A DNA stretch of 64,000 nucleotides from Ovis canadensis (lineage: Eukaryota > Chordata > Mammalia > Artiodactyla > Bovidae). The stretch lies in NCBI RefSeq assembly GCF_042477335.2, contig NC_091254.1:92283501-92347500 (forward strand), given 5' to 3'. The translations under genes were made by a program, and so were the position numbers. The notes under the pieces are model-generated. The model saw only the letters and a list, made by a program, of their open reading frames with translations, was not told the DNA's origin and searched no databases. This document shows positions 1 to 55,542 of the stretch, piece after piece (positions within the stretch are counted from its first letter, which is position 1; each line of letters opens with the position of its first letter).

Positions 1-304
1 CTCCATCGCGCTCCACTAATGCTGCACGTGCCCGAACTTACCTGACCTCGCGTTTGAGTGTATTTTAGTTTTATAAACACTTTGTGAGTAGGAGCAAGGC
101 ACTTGGCAGTTTGAGAACGTCCCTGAGTGATTCTAAGCTCCCCTCCTGACCTGTGACCACCATTCTGCTGCTCGCAACCCATGTTTTGGTTTTGTTTTTG
201 TTTTTTCATATAAACCATGTTTGAAAATATTTTCACATTACAGTAATCCATTTCTTGAAAAGTGGACAGTTCATGTGTTCAAAGGAGTCCTCTCCCTCTT
301 TCAG

Positions 305-34417
<34,113 letters not shown>

Positions 34418-35500
34418 GATAGGAACCAAGACTTTACATTTTAAAAAAAGAAGGTTTTATAGTGAATGGATATAAAAACAAATCTGTGGCATTTTTAGTC
34501 TAATGCATGTTTTCATCCGCTATCAAATACTGATTATTAAAATGATGTGTATTTATCAGAGAATTTGCTGGCGTGTGGCTTAATACATGTAAACCTAGAC
34601 CTCTGACATCATGGTGTTTTCTCAATGCCTCACATTGCTGGCAGCGGGCTGTGCCCTGGGTGCCAGCACCAAGGACTTTTCAGTTGGGTTGCAGCTCTTA
34701 CATGCATGAGAGGATTTGAACAGTAACTTTTAACTGCAAACCTGTAAAATTCTATTTTTTATTTTATAAATGAACAGGGTTTTAACATGCTTGACTTTAA
34801 TTTTTTTGAATGGTATGAAGGCCTTAAAAAAGCTACATTAAGCGTAGCTAAAATTATTTATTGGACTAAAAAGTAACAGAACTTCATTTCCAGATTTTTT
34901 TTTTTTTTTTGGCAAACGTTTACATTCAATTAAGGGGAAAAAATAAAACCGGCACAAATAAATGCGTGGCAAATGCTGGAGCATAACTGCTTCAATCACT
35001 CTTCATCTTGGAGTTATTTCAAGCCAATCATTCTTAATATCTCTTGACGTGCAGAGCATCAGAATGAACTAATAATACATGTATAAGTGCCAGACAGCTT
35101 AAATCTGTATCAGGTATTGTAAAGACACCCATATGGTTTGTTTATTACAGTTGAAATAATGTAAACAACGTGAATAAATGTGCAAAACCAAGATCGCCGT
35201 ACACCGTATGCACTCTGATACCTTAATTTTTTTATAAATAATAAAAGTGAATATTGAAGCTTCTTAAAGTTGGTCTTAATTTTTCATGAATAAAATTTGG
35301 GGTTAGAACAGAAATAATATATTAAACCTACAGATAAAAAATTCAATATGAACTAATTTAATTTATAATGTTTATTATAGGCTTGCAGTTATTTGAATAT
35401 ATTTCCACATCTTTTATGTGATTAACTTGTGTATGTTTAATTTTATTATTTTTATCTTTCTGGCTATCCTTCTTTCATTTTTCTTCTGTAAAATAAACAC
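34418..35500 (+). other. TPP2: TPP2 3' untranslated region (extent inferred)
   Basis: AT-rich sequence after the stop with several AATAAA hexamers (35173, 35240, 35289, 35492). The 3' end is probably near 35.3-35.5 kb; no transcript evidence is available. Confidence 0.7.
35240..35294 (+). terminator. TPP2: candidate TPP2 poly(A) signals
   Basis: AATAAA hexamers lie at 35240-35245 and 35289-35294, about 825-875 nt after the stop. Alternatives lie at 35173-35178 and 35492-35497. Confidence 0.5.
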
Positions 35501-38089
35501 ACGTAGACACTATTAAGAGGCCTCTACTCACTTATAGCAAATACGTGTGCCTGCGTGCGTGCGTGTGTATGTGGCTTCTAAATCTTTCCTTAGAATTCAC
35601 TGCTGTAAAAGGCCTGCCAGAGATCTGATCTTGTTAATCACTCATAACTTTTTTGAGTAATTCACTCCTCTATGTGATGAAATCATCAGACCCTTGATGA
35701 AAAAGTGCAAATATGCATGCAGACATTTGGTAGTTTCTGAGCCATCTTTGTTCATCTAAAGTCCATCCGTGAGCAGCCACATTCATGTTCTCTCACACAC
35801 ACAGACTTTCACCTAAACATATATGGGCCCCCACATACACAGGTTCAGTCCAGTCAGGAAATCGAGACATACAGGAGGGCTAGGGTGGCTCCCCAAGGTC
35901 ATGCTGCTGGCTGACTACTAATGAGAGAAAGTGTTGTATAACAAGTTTTTCATTTCCGAAAGAACTTCCTGCCGCACAGAGCCTCAGGCTCAGCCATGGG
36001 TAAGTGCTCAGGTCTTCCATGAGGAAGCGTTCAGCCCCACAACATGTGTGGCTGACATCCAGGAATATGACAGCTTTCAGAGTCCCTCTGAGCATCTCAT
36101 TTCCCTTTAAGCTTTTGAATTAGTCCCAACAGTTGTCCATCATCTCAGGCAGCCACAGAATTATACAGTTGCTTATAATTATCTCAACAAACACCCCGGG
36201 GAAAAGGCTTCTTGGTCCATGAGAGAGCTGAGTCCTGTCCAAGACGGCCTTGCACATGGCGTTTTCTGGGAAATGATTGAGTTTTGAAAAAGTTGTTCTG
36301 AGAATTTTTGTCAGTTTTCTCTTAACCTAATGGAGGAGAGAATTTTCAGAGGTGCTCTTTCACTGACAGAAGTTACACCATTTCATTGAAATCACACCTT
36401 TTTTTTTTTTTTCAAGAATATGACTTTAGTAACCAATTTTAATGTAATTTTAAGATTAGAAACTTCCTAGTAATCGATTCATAGATTTATTTTGAAGTAC
36501 TACCTTCTGAGTTGTGTCAGGATATAGTGAATCCTTCAAATACTTTTTTATGTAAAATCACCATTGTTACAGAGTTCCCTGATTTCTCACTTTATTATTC
36601 AGGTTTTGGTCTTTTTGCTGTATTTTTTAACGTGGAAGGAAGTGTGGAGTTCCGAGTGCAGTGAACCGCCGGGCCCTCATGGCAGCCAGGCCCACAGGAG
36701 CCTGGTCCTCTGGTGCCGTCAAGGCCCTGATGTAGTGCGAGGTGATCAGGTGGGGTACCAGTCTGCAGAGAGAGGTGGTGATTGACAGCGCTTCTTAATA
36801 GAATGTATGATACAGCATGAATGTGTTTATGATAACACCATAAAATTCATACACAGATGGGTTTTTTTTTATAATATGAGTCACGTCTGGCTCTCTTGTT
36901 GTACCAAGGACTTTTGTATCCAAATACTTCTTTCAATGAAATATAAGTCTTTCTCAGATAATTTTAAGTTTGCTGTGGAAGTTAGAGATAGGTCCACAGG
37001 CTGGCAGAATCTGCTGTGAACTGTTTATCCTAGGAAAACCAGTCCCTCAGTTTTACCCACGGGTAGTGACACAAAGCTGCCTTGTTAGCCCCTTTTTCTG
37101 TTGAGATCTCTCGGTGCCTCCATGCTGACAGCCAGACCCAAATGCATCCCAGGAGAAGGCATCCTTAGCAAAACACATTTCTATGAGGTTGATACCTGAG
37201 GAAAAGTGATAACCTTAAAAATTTTTTATTTAAGTTCAGTTACACATATACATACATTCTTTCTTTATACTCTTTCCTATCATCACAGAAAAACGGGGTT
37301 TTTTGTTTTGTTTTTATCGTGCCACATGGCTTATTGAGATCTGAGACCCTACCAGGGATCAAATCCACAACCCTATCCGTGAAAGGGCAGAGTTCTAACC
37401 ACCAGACCGCCAGGGAATTCCCAAAATAGTAGTTTAATGGTGTGTACATTTATTTTTATACATACTTACTTCAAAAAAAACATGACTTTCAAAAAAGACA
37501 ATTACTAAATTAATTTGGAAAATGTACATCAACCTCAAAAAAGGCTTTACAAGTTAATACGTAAGTCTCATAAATACAGTGTTCAGTGGAGAAGCATATC
37601 ATAAAAGAATATACATGGTTAGATTTCATCTATATTAAGTTCAGAAACGTCTTTAGTAATAATCATTATTATGATTGAAATTTTGTTAAGGATAACTTAT
37701 CTCCTGATAAGTTTGTTTCAGCAAATTGTTCACTGGTTGTTTCAGAGACTGTCTTTGCCAATAATTTACTTAACACAGGTTCATTGTGAGAGTTGTGTTA
37801 CAAGCCAACAGCATACAGGATATATCGTCTCTTAATAAGCCAATAGAGAAATACTGCAAAGCAGCTGATGGTTGATTCAAATGATGACACTAGCAAAATA
37901 GTGCTATTAGAAATTGAGACAGGTTTTCTCTCTGGTGCTGGTGGCCAGTGTCTGCACCACACCATTGAAAGCAGTGGAAAGAAGCACCAGGGGCTGGTAC
38001 ACAGTGTTCTCAGCACTAGTTTCAGGCCCTTAGAAAAGACCCATTTCCTCGTCCCAGCACTGTTTCTGTATTTTTCAGTTTCAGCCAGT
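35501..38089. other. intergenic gap between TPP2 and METTL21C
   Basis: I see no exon. It holds a SINE relic near 37285-37420, a T run at 36398-36412 and a short GTGC/GT tract near 35545-35572. Confidence 0.7.
37285..37421 (-). mobile_element. tRNA-headed SINE (CHR-like)
   Basis: The reverse strand starts GGGAATTCCCTGGCGGTC and includes GATCCCTGGTAGGGTCTCAG. It ends in an A/T-rich (AAAAC) tail near 37300. Confidence 0.7.
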
Positions 38090-38100
38090 GTTATGCCTAT

Positions 38101-39435
38101 CAGTCAGTTCAGTTCAGTCATTCAGTTGTGTCCAACTCTTCGCGACCCCATGGACTGTAGCACATCAGGCTCCCCTGTCCATCACCAGCTCCTGGAGCTG
38201 GCTCAAACTCATGTCCATCAAGCCAGTGATGCCATCCAACCATCTCATCCTCTGTCGTCCCCTTCTCCTGTCCTCAATCTTTCCCATCATCAGGGTCTTT
38301 TCCAATGAGTCAGCTCTTCAAATCAGGTGGCCAAAGTATTGGAGTTTCAGCTTCAGCATGAGTCCTTCCAATGAATATTCAGGACTGATCTTTAGGATGG
38401 ACTGGTTGGATCTCTTTGCAGTCCAAGGAACTCTCAAGAGTCTTCTCCAACACCACAGTTCAAAAGCATCAGTTCTTCGGTGCTCAGCTTTATACTCCAG
38501 CTCTCACATCCATACATGATTACTGGAAAAACCATAGCCTTTACTAGACGGACCTTTGTCAGCAAAGTAATGTCTCTGCTTTTTAATATGCTGTCTAGGT
38601 TGGTCATAGATTTTCTTTCAAGGAGCAAGCATCTTTTGATTCCATGGCTGCAATCACCATCTGCAGTGATTTTGGAGCCCAAAAAATTAAAGTCTGTCAC
38701 TATGCCATGAAGTGATGATCTTAGTTTTCTGAACATTGAGTTTTAAGCCAACTTTTTCACTCTCCTCTTTCACTTTCATCAAGAGGCTCTTTAGTTCTTC
38801 TTCACTTTCTGCCATAAGGGTAGTGTCATCTGCATATCTGAGGTTATTGATATTTCTCCCGCCAACCTTGATTCCAGCTTGTGCTTCATCCAGCCCGGCA
38901 TTTCACATGATATACTGTGCATAGAAGTTAAATAAGCAGGGTGACAATATACAGCCTTGATGTATTCCTTTCCCTGTTTGGAACCAGTCTGTTATTCCAT
39001 GTCCAGTTCTAAATCTTGCTTCTTGACCTGCATACAGATTTCTCAAAAGGCAGGTAAGGTGGTCTGGTATTCTCATCTCTTAAGAATTTTCCAGTTTGTT
39101 GTGATCCACACAGTCAAAGGCTTTGACATAGTTAATAAAACAGAAGTAGATATTTTTCTGGAACTCTTGCTGTTTTGATGATCCAATGAATGTTGGCAAT
39201 TTGATCTCTGGTTCCTCTGCCTCTTCTAAGTCCAGCTTGAACATCTGGAAGTTCACGGTTCACATACTGTTGAAGCCTGACTTGGGGAACTTTGAGCATT
39301 ACTTTGCTAGCATGTGAGATGAGTGCAATTGTGTGGTAGTTTGAGCATTCTTTGGCATTGCCTTTCTTTGGGATTGGAATGAAAACTGTCCTTTTCCAGT
39401 CCTGTGGCCACTGCTGAGTTTTCCAAAGTTGCTAA
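38101..39435 (-). mobile_element. BovB LINE copy, 5'-truncated, ~1.3 kb
   Basis: The 3' end is at 38101 and the 5' truncation at 39435. On the - strand it carries RT pieces ending with GCCEDS-like remnants and LGSKITADGDCSHGIKR, with several stops. GTTATGCCTAT (38090-38100) and GTTAAGCCTAT (39436-39446) flank it, a 10/11-bp target-site duplication. It lies downstream of METTL21C in the same orientation. Confidence 0.93.
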
Positions 39436-39645
39436 GTTAAGCCTATAACTTTTCTATTACTCTGTACCCTCTCCTTTTGCTACAGCTGAAATTTGTGTGA
39501 AGTAGAGTCTTTGAAATAAAATACATGGACACTGCCGAGCTCAGTTTCAAAAAGCATGTGACGAGTGTATATTGACAAGTTTAAGACCATGCTCTCCAGC
39601 AGAAATAACAAGGGGACATCCACTTGTTAATGTGTTCATGTAAAA

Positions 39646-39785
39646 TTTATTAAACACTTAATTGAGAACTCCAGGAAGCCAACAAAGCTACTTTCCTGTT
39701 TTCGTGCTGTGCCTGTGTATATTCAATTAACCAGATAATCCGAAATAGGTTGTTTTATAGAGCTGCTGTAATAATCAGGTTTATT
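39646..39785 (-). terminator. METTL21C: candidate METTL21C poly(A) signals
   Basis: On the - strand AATAAA occurs at 39785-39780 (about 103 nt after the stop) and 39651-39646 (about 237 nt after the stop). Which one is used is not known. Confidence 0.5.
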
Positions 39786-39887
39786 CTAGGTAGACACGTT
39801 GATTCTACACACTACCTTCGCCATCTTATAAAATTTCTAACACTGTTCAACAGACCCACTAATGTTTCGAAAGGCATTTTGTTTCGT

Positions 39888-48407
<8,520 letters not shown>

Positions 48408-48503
48408 CACGGGGCCTCTGGGGAGGAGAGAGCCAGCCGGGTCCAAGAGCTCTGCCGGGTCTGAATTGCCCAGAGCCTCCGAAAGGTGCAGCTTATCGCC
48501 TTA

Positions 48504-49640
48504 GCATCTGCTGAGCCGGAAAGAACACCTGCTTTTCAGCTTAGTTCCTTGGACGAGGAAAGCAGCCACCCAGAGCTGCCATCCTGGTGCTGCAGAGCAA
48601 AGTGGAAGGAGACCAGGAAGCATTACCCCAACTTTCCTGTGCCCGGAGAAAGGCAGAAACAGAGCCTCTGGTAGCGAGACCGGTGCTGCCTCGCTGCGGT
48701 CTGAAGTGTATCTCGCTTCGTCTTTTGTTGACGAAGAAAGCCTGACCCAGCTGTACATATTGTTGCGGGTATCTTGTGAATTGAGGCTTGATGACATCAT
48801 GCATTTGGCCCAAAGGCAAGACTGCTCCCTTTCCATCTGAGGCTTTAGCGCAAGATAGTAGAAAGCTCTAGGGGCTGAGGGCCAGGAAGCTGGTTGGCTC
48901 CCCATTCTGACTCTTGGCGACTCACTTAATCCCCTCCATGCCATTTCCTCATCAGCAAAAAGGGAAAGATAATGATATCTGCCTACCTCCTAGAGCCGTG
49001 GTGAGAAACAGAAGAGGAAAAGTGAAAACCAGCTCAGGAAAACCCTACCAATAAGAACGCGTGGCATTCCTGCGGGACCCCACGGGTTGCTGCCAAGCTC
49101 CGTTCTTGTGCTTTTAACGTATCGATTCGTCTCATCCTCACAACAAACCTATGAAGCAGATGCTATTATTATGCCTCTTCTCAGATGAGAGAAATTCGGG
49201 CACAGAGAGACTCAAAAGCAGCCCGTGATCACGCAGCCGGCCAGAGGCAGAGCCAAGAATTCGGTCCAGGAGGTCCAACTGCAGGGACCACGTTCTTGAT
49301 CATGAGGCGGGACGCAGCCCAAGTTGCCTCACTTCAGCCATGGGTTTTCTGGCTGATTTTTTCCCTAAAGTGACTCATAACACTTAGTTGTCACAGGGAT
49401 ATTTTCCAGTCTTTCATTTTTTTTCTTTAACAAAATGTAAATCATTTTCCTTATCTGCTTTTACGCTCCTCAGTTAACCCATCATATTTTTTTCGGCCAG
49501 CTCCAGACAGCAGTCAGCCACACTGTCCACACCATTACTAATTATTCTGCACCTGGAAGGGTTGTGTGCCCTGCCGTCAATGTTCAGCAGGACTCAAACT
49601 GTGGAGGCTGCTGTGAATGTAATTTAGCATTTTCACGTGC
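48504..49640. other. METTL21C upstream region
   Basis: It must contain the METTL21C 5' leader and promoter, but I see no TATA box on the - strand. A MIR lies near 48880-49025, and L2/MIR-type sequence near 49125-49270 (CTATTATTAT and CACAGAGAGACT). Confidence 0.5.
48880..49025 (+). mobile_element. MIR SINE relic
   Basis: It reads GACTCACTTAATCCCC, CATTTCCTCATCAGC and GATAATGATATCTGCCTACC, as in the MIR core and 3' part. Confidence 0.75.
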
Positions 49641-49647
49641 TCTGGAA

Positions 49648-50026
49648 TCAAACTTTTGAACTGTGGTGTTGGAGAAGACCCTTGAGAGTCCCTTGGACTG
49701 CAAGGAGATCCAACCAGTCCATCCTAAAGGAAATCAACCCTGACTATTCATTGGAAGGACTGATGCTGAAGCTGAAGCTCCATTACTTTGGCCACCTGAT
49801 GCGAAGAACTGATTCACTGGAATAGATCCTGCTGCTGGGAAAGATTGAAGGAGGGAGGAGAAGGGGACAACAGAGGATGAGATGGTTGGATGGCATCACG
49901 GACTCCATGGACATGAGTTTGAGCAAGCTCCAGGAGATGGTGAAGGACAGGGAAGCCTAGCGTGCTCGAGTCCATGGGGTAGAAAAGAGCTGGACGTGGC
50001 TGAGGGTCTGAACAGCAACAATAAGG
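49648..50026 (+). mobile_element. BovB 3'-end fragment
   Basis: It encodes FELWCWRRPLRVPWTARRSN then LMLKLKLHYFGHLMRRTDSL with a stop, and ends with the BovB terminal region. It is diverged from the 46302 copy. Confidence 0.9.
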
Positions 50027-52710
50027 AATCAAACAAATATTTATCCCAATTTGCCGACTCAAGACGTATTTTTCTCTTGCAGATACTTACTTGGTTCATC
50101 TTTTCAACTTGTCCCCAGCTCCAGGAAGTTAATTGTTCCCCTTAAAGATAGCTGACTGGTTGTTGGTGAGTACCTAGGGTACCTTCACCATTCGGGGAGG
50201 GACCCCACATTTGGATGTTGGCTCTGCCATGTACTATCTTTGCTGAAAATGCAGATAAGGGTGATTCTGATCTCAGATGATGGTTGTAGGAATTAATCGA
50301 GGTAATCTCTGCAAAGCCTCTCACACATACAGTATTAGCTGCTACTCTCGTCTCCAAAGTCAGAGAATAATCAAGACAATGCTCTTTACAAGACACCCTC
50401 CCAGCACCATGGGACCCCAAGCATCAAATTTAAGACATTTCTTCATTTCACATGCAAGGAAAGGAGATCTGTTTTTGGTTCAATAACAAGTAATAATTTT
50501 TCCTGTGGAATGAGATGACTCCCTTCCCCATTATTGTGGTTGACGTGAAAAATTAATTTTTCCTCCAAAAAGCAACCTTGAACACAACTACAGAAGTCTA
50601 CCTAGTGTTCATCATTAGCTCAATACACTATAGGCTCTATATCATAGGTTAATATTTAATAAATAATTGGGAAGTTCTGAAAAGGACTTTTTGTTAGTAC
50701 CTTCAAAATAATTTCAAACTGTTAGTTTAAACAGATCTTTACCTTATGTAGCAGAAGAGAGTTGAGATTTCTATACAGCCTTGAATCCCCAGTGTTTTAT
50801 AGAGGTCTGCATCTGAGTGGATTAGCATTTTATGAACAAAAGCCAGCCAGTGGAAGTCCAAGTTATTTAGGGTAGCATTACCCACCAGTACCCAGACATT
50901 ATTTTGCTAGAATTTTTTCCCTCTCTCTATGGCTTTCTCAGTTTTCTATGTTACACACACACACACACACACACAAAATTTTTTCAACATGAAAAGGAAT
51001 CACTCTCAAAAGATGCAGAAAAATCACAGCAGCAGAATAGATCTTTCTCTCTATGGTGTCCAGTGGCTGTGATATGGACTGAAACGCAGGCTTAACATTT
51101 CACATTGAAAAAAAGTGGAGGGTGGACAGTTGGGGTTTTGTACAAACCTGCACACTGAATGTTCATCAGCCCAGCTTCTGTGGGGGAAAGAAAGGGCCTG
51201 TCTGGCACAGTCTCTCTCCTAGACCCTGATTCCAGCAGCCAAAAATAACAGAAGACTCTGCCCAGAGGGGGACTGGAGAACGTCTATCCATAAGAAGGGG
51301 CTTGAATGAAAGGCTTACAGTCATATAAGGAGTAAAGTTAGCTGGGGCAGGAGTGGATGAGAAGTCAGAAAAGTCTTCCCAGAAAAAAGCAAGCTGTTGT
51401 CATTGATTTCATTGAAATAAAGGGCAATTTAAGAAGGAGGAAGATCGTGTGCTCATCTAGGTAGCCTGGAAACATTTAGAGTAGAAGATAGGGCTTGTAA
51501 ACTAAAGCCTTGGGCAAATGGGAATTTAAGTAGACCTTCACATATATGAGGCACCACACTTACCCAATGAGCTGAGTGAATGATTTAGTTTGAATAGATC
51601 TGAGCCTAACTTTATTATTTGTTACCCAAATTTGGAAGCCTCTCCTCTGTGTCACTTTTTCTCCTCTAGTCCATTTCTTTTCACTTTGGGTCTTTATCCA
51701 GACATGCTCTGCTCCTGACTGTCTCCTCTCCCGTAAGCGAAGGAGGTGACCTGCAGTCTTTTTCAAGTCTGGCATTCGGTTCGAATGCTCTCTCATTCCT
51801 AAATGGTCTGGTCTTCTGACTGCGTCTTGCACTTGGTGACTCCTTTCCACCAGGTATCATCATCCCTGGTAGAGACAGCAGTAAGAGGGCCATCATTACA
51901 CTTCCATAGCTAACTCTTCAAAACTGATTGCAAGTTATATCCTCTGTGGGTGGGTGTGTTTACACGCACACACATTTATTCTGCGTGCCTTACAATGAAG
52001 AAAAGGACAAAGGGGAAAAAAAGATGTTTTGGATCCCTTAAATTCCAATATCTGGGAAAGGAAGCCTGGCCAACATTTTTTAATGTCAACCTCTAGGCTT
52101 TTTTTTTTTTTTTTAATAAACCTTATAAAAGCTGTTTGACTGAAAATGAAACCAGATAGAAGTATGTGTCTCTTTGAGCTAATATGGAATATTCTATTAA
52201 GAGTTGCTTTTTAATACTGCTTTCAGAATTGATCTTTTTGGTAGCTGCTTTTAGAAGCAAATCAGAAGTCTACTGCCCGGAGCTCAAGTAAGTTAGCCCG
52301 AGGTTCCTGAAGGCTGAACTGTGGATGGGGTACATCAGAACCACCTGGAGGCTTTACAGAACACAGACTTAGCTCCTAGGAATCCTTGGCCATTGGTCTA
52401 AGAAGGAGCCTAGGAGTTTGAACTCCCCGCCAACTGTTCCCAGCATGTCTGTAGCACCCGGGGGGCAGTAGCTGTCCATCCATAGGGCAGGGGACAAGCG
52501 GGCTGTTTTCACATAGTTGAAGTGCCAGCCAGTTGGGAGGGATTAGCCTTCTGCCTGGCCCTACGGGGCACACTGGTGAAGTAAGTTTCCAGGAGGCAGA
52601 TTTGGGCACAATCGGAAAGAATTCTGTAACAAGCCGAGCCCCAAAACAACTGATCACGGGGAACCTAGCATGGTGGACAGTGGGCCAGGTTTAGAGCCAG
52701 AAGATGCAAG
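50027..52710. other. intergenic DNA, mostly unrecognised
   Basis: (AC)11 lies at 50953-50974, a T run at 52100-52114, and a possible MER5-like fragment (TACATCAGAACCACCTGGAG) near 52320-52380. No gene was recognised. Confidence 0.5.
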
Positions 52711-52725
52711 GTTGGATAAAAGTTT

Positions 52726-52938
52726 GTGTGTGTGTGAGTTGCTTCAGGAGTGTTCTGCTCTTTATGACACCGTGGGCTGTCACTTGCCAGACTCCTCTGT
52801 CCATGGGATTCTCCAGGCAAGAATACTGGAGCGGGTTGCTATTTCCTCCTCCAGGGGATCGTCCAGACCCAGGGATCCAACCCAGGTCTCCCAAATTGTG
52901 GGCAGATTCTTTACCAACTGAACCACCAGGGAAGCCCA
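52726..52938 (-). mobile_element. Bov-tA SINE with target-site duplication
   Basis: Reverse-complement SINE ending GAACCACCAGGGAAGCCC. GATAAAAGTTT (52715-52725) and GATAAAGGTTT (52939-52949) flank it, 10 of 11 identical. Confidence 0.93.
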
Positions 52939-53048
52939 GATAAAGGTTTACACAGGCTCAGTGAGAAAGCTGCGTATTTGGGGCCACTCTGCCTTCCTGC
53001 ATCAGCAAGGATCCCGAGGTACCACTAGGCTGTCTTCCAACTCTCTCG

Positions 53049-53262
53049 GCCAGTGGTCGTCAACCAAGGGGAGCCCTCCTTTCCTCCCAGAAAAGACTAG
53101 TAACTTGGAGACCATCTGGCAATTTTGGCTTATCACAGCTGGGAGAGGGGATACTGCCAGACGTTTTACGTCACTCAGGACATCCCCCGCACTCTCACCA
53201 CCCCACAAAGACCCATCCCACCTGAAAGGTCAGCAGGGTCCAGGTTGAGAACCCTAGTCTAG
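53049..53262 (+). mobile_element. MER20-like hAT relic
   Basis: It opens CAGTGGTCGTCAACCAAGGG, continues AGACCATCTGGCAATTTTGG, and ends CAGGTTGAGAACCCT. This is the MER20 layout and about 200 bp long. Confidence 0.75.
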
Positions 53263-53590
53263 GCGATGGGTGGGAGTTGTCATGCAGAGTAAATTCTAAT
53301 TGCCATCCTGCAAATACCTTCTACCAGCAGGCTAATCCCTGCCTCCTCATGCTCAGGGTCTTCATCCATAAAATGGGTGCGTTTGCACTTACAGAGTGGC
53401 TAATACACGCTGGATTCTGAGCTGCAGCCCCACAGAGACCCAGCATTGCAGCCCCTGGCTTCTTCTGGTTTCTCCCGGGACCAGACCTAGAGACAAGGAT
53501 TTGAAAGTATTTTGGGGGGCAGTGGGGGGGGGGACAAGGAAAGGAAAATAATCCAGGGAAGGATGTTTAGAAGTGGTATATACAACAGGG

Positions 53591-53795
53591 GGTCTTCCCA
53601 GGTGGCTCAGCAGTAAAGAATCCACCTGTCAATGCAGGAAATGCAGGAAACGCAAGAGATGCGAGTTCAGTGAGAAGGAAATGGTAACCTACTCCCATAT
53701 TCTTGCTTGGAAAATCCCATGAGCAGAGGAGCCTGGTGGACTACAGTCCATGGGGTTGCAGAGAGTCGGACATGACTGAGCAGACACGCACGTGT
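53591..53795 (+). mobile_element. Bov-tA SINE
   Basis: A diverged head (GTCTTCCCAGGTGGCTCAGC) with repeated ATGCAGGAAA-like units, then a body ending GAGTCGGACATGACTGAGC. Confidence 0.88.
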
Positions 53796-54586
53796 GCATC
53801 TACCACAGGGGACAACACAGACTTAATCACATGGGAAAAGGCTTGGAAATGAGGCAAAATACAGACCTCAGAACCATTCTGCTCTAGGTTTGGGGGGCTT
53901 CTGGGCCATCTTTACACCAACAAGTCAGCACAGATGCAGAGAAAGAGGCTGCAGCACTCAGATGTGTCCAAGGAATAGTGAGATGGTCTCAGTTCTCTGC
54001 TCATGGTAAGAAGTGAAATTTTATACACTGGAAAGAATCTGGCACAGCATCTGGTGGCCTAGAAGGTCATCAATAACACATCTTGTATTAAATTGTATGT
54101 TGTCCAAGTTGTGGGCTGGACTAGAAGCTTGCTTGGAGGGGCTCTGGGTCATTCTCTGAATCAAATGGAGAAGCTGATCATCAAGGCTTCAGAAATAACA
54201 GACCCAGGGCAGCTCTGGTCCTAGATGGCTCAGTAGCATCAGGCGTTCATGGCCTCCTCTTTGAACAGTGTCGTAGGGCCTCAACCACAGTTACCTTCCA
54301 CCTGTGCAACTGCAGATTCGGGCCCTGGGGGACACAATTCTGACTGGTCTAACTTGGTCATAAGTTCTGCCTCCTAGACAGGGCTGGTCCAGGAGAGAGA
54401 AGCATCTGGCAGGATCACGAGGAGGAGGGCTGGCAACTCCAAGAGGGAAGCTGAGCCCCAAACAAGTAATTTTGTGTGTGGCCCTCCTCTCCTCCCTGCC
54501 ATCCTGTGCATGCCCACTTTCCTACTTTCATAAACACAATTTAGAAGTGAGGACCCATCTTCTCGACAATGGAAGATAACTTCATA
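53796..54586. other. intergenic DNA, nothing recognised
   Basis: No repeat family or coding similarity was recognised in this stretch. Confidence 0.5.
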
Positions 54587-54737
54587 GCTCAGTTGGTAAA
54601 GAATCTGCCTGCAATGTGGGAGACCTGGGTTCAATCCCTAGGTCAGGAAGATCCGCTGGAGAAGGGAAAGGCTACCCACTCCAGTACAGTCCATGGGGTT
54701 GCAAAGAGTCGGACACGACTGAGCGGCTTTCACTTTA
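54587..54737 (+). mobile_element. Bov-tA SINE with internal deletion
   Basis: Head from AGCTCAGTTGGTAAAGAATC to CCCACTCCAGTA, then a jump directly to CAGTCCATGGGGTTGC. About 40 bp of the body is missing relative to neighbouring copies. Confidence 0.88.
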
Positions 54738-55020
54738 CTTTTCACTGGCCACCGCATCCGGAGAGAATGGAGCCATTCTTCAAGTTGAAACCTCTAGATG
54801 ATGCCATTTTTTTTCACTAGTTCCATGCTTCCCTCTCAATAGGCAGGCATTTCTAGGAGACCAGAGATAATAACTGTTTCATCACCACTTATCATGAGGC
54901 ACTGCTCCCGACCCAGAAGATGAACAAGAGACTCACTGCTTTTCACATAACCTTCCCCAAAAGTTCTGCCAAGGAAGAGTTGCTGATCAGGCAAATATGT
55001 GTCCATCATCCTTACTTACA

Positions 55021-55222
55021 GCTTCCCTGGTGGCTCAGGTGATAAAGAATCTGCCTACAATGTGGGAGGCCTGGGTTCAATCCCTGGGTCGGGAAGATCC
55101 CCTGGAGAAGGGAATGGCAACCCACTCCAGTATTCTGGCCTGGAGAATCCCTTGGACGGAGGAGCCTGGCGGGCGACAGTCCACGGGGTCACAAATAGTC
55201 AGACGTGACTGAGTGACTAACA
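55021..55222 (+). mobile_element. Bov-tA SINE
   Basis: Full structure from GCTTCCCTGGTGGCTCAGG to GACTGAGTGACTAACAC. CATCCTTA occurs on both sides and may be the target-site duplication. Confidence 0.93.
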
Positions 55223-55460
55223 CACACCATCCTTATGAGGGAGACTGTGATGGGAATTCACTTCCAGGGAGATGAGAGTCTTGGTGGAGAACTAGATGTT
55301 CTCCGAAAGCCTGGTAACCACCAACATTTAAAAAGTGTGTGGCTTTTCAGTGTGTTATGCAGATAATATTTGGTCACAGAGACGTGCCATTCCAGAATTT
55401 CTGACCCCTCAATTATTTGGAAATACAGTGCCTCAAAGTCCATGATATTCATGTCAAATA

Positions 55461-55540
55461 CTGGGTTGGCCAACAAATTGGTTCCTATTTTCCCGCATCA
55501 TCTTATGGAGAAATATGAACAAACTTTTTGATCAACCCAG
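55461..55540. mobile_element. mariner-type MITE (80 bp)
   Basis: Inverted ends CTGGGTTG...CAACCCAG are flanked by TA dinucleotides (55459-55460 and 55541-55542), the Tc1/mariner target duplication. The arms can pair over about 30 nt with a few mismatches. It resembles the short mariner elements of ruminants. Confidence 0.85.
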
Positions 55541-55542
55541 TA

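Noticed and set aside
48408..48446. Alternative METTL21C start 13 codons upstream
   Set aside because: The codon at 48446-48444 is TTG, not ATG. The first in-frame ATG is at 48407 and it matches the known N-terminus.
48501..48944. 147-codon frame antisense to + in the region upstream of METTL21C
   Set aside because: It overlaps MIR-derived DNA and the METTL21C leader, with no similarity I know. It is likely chance.
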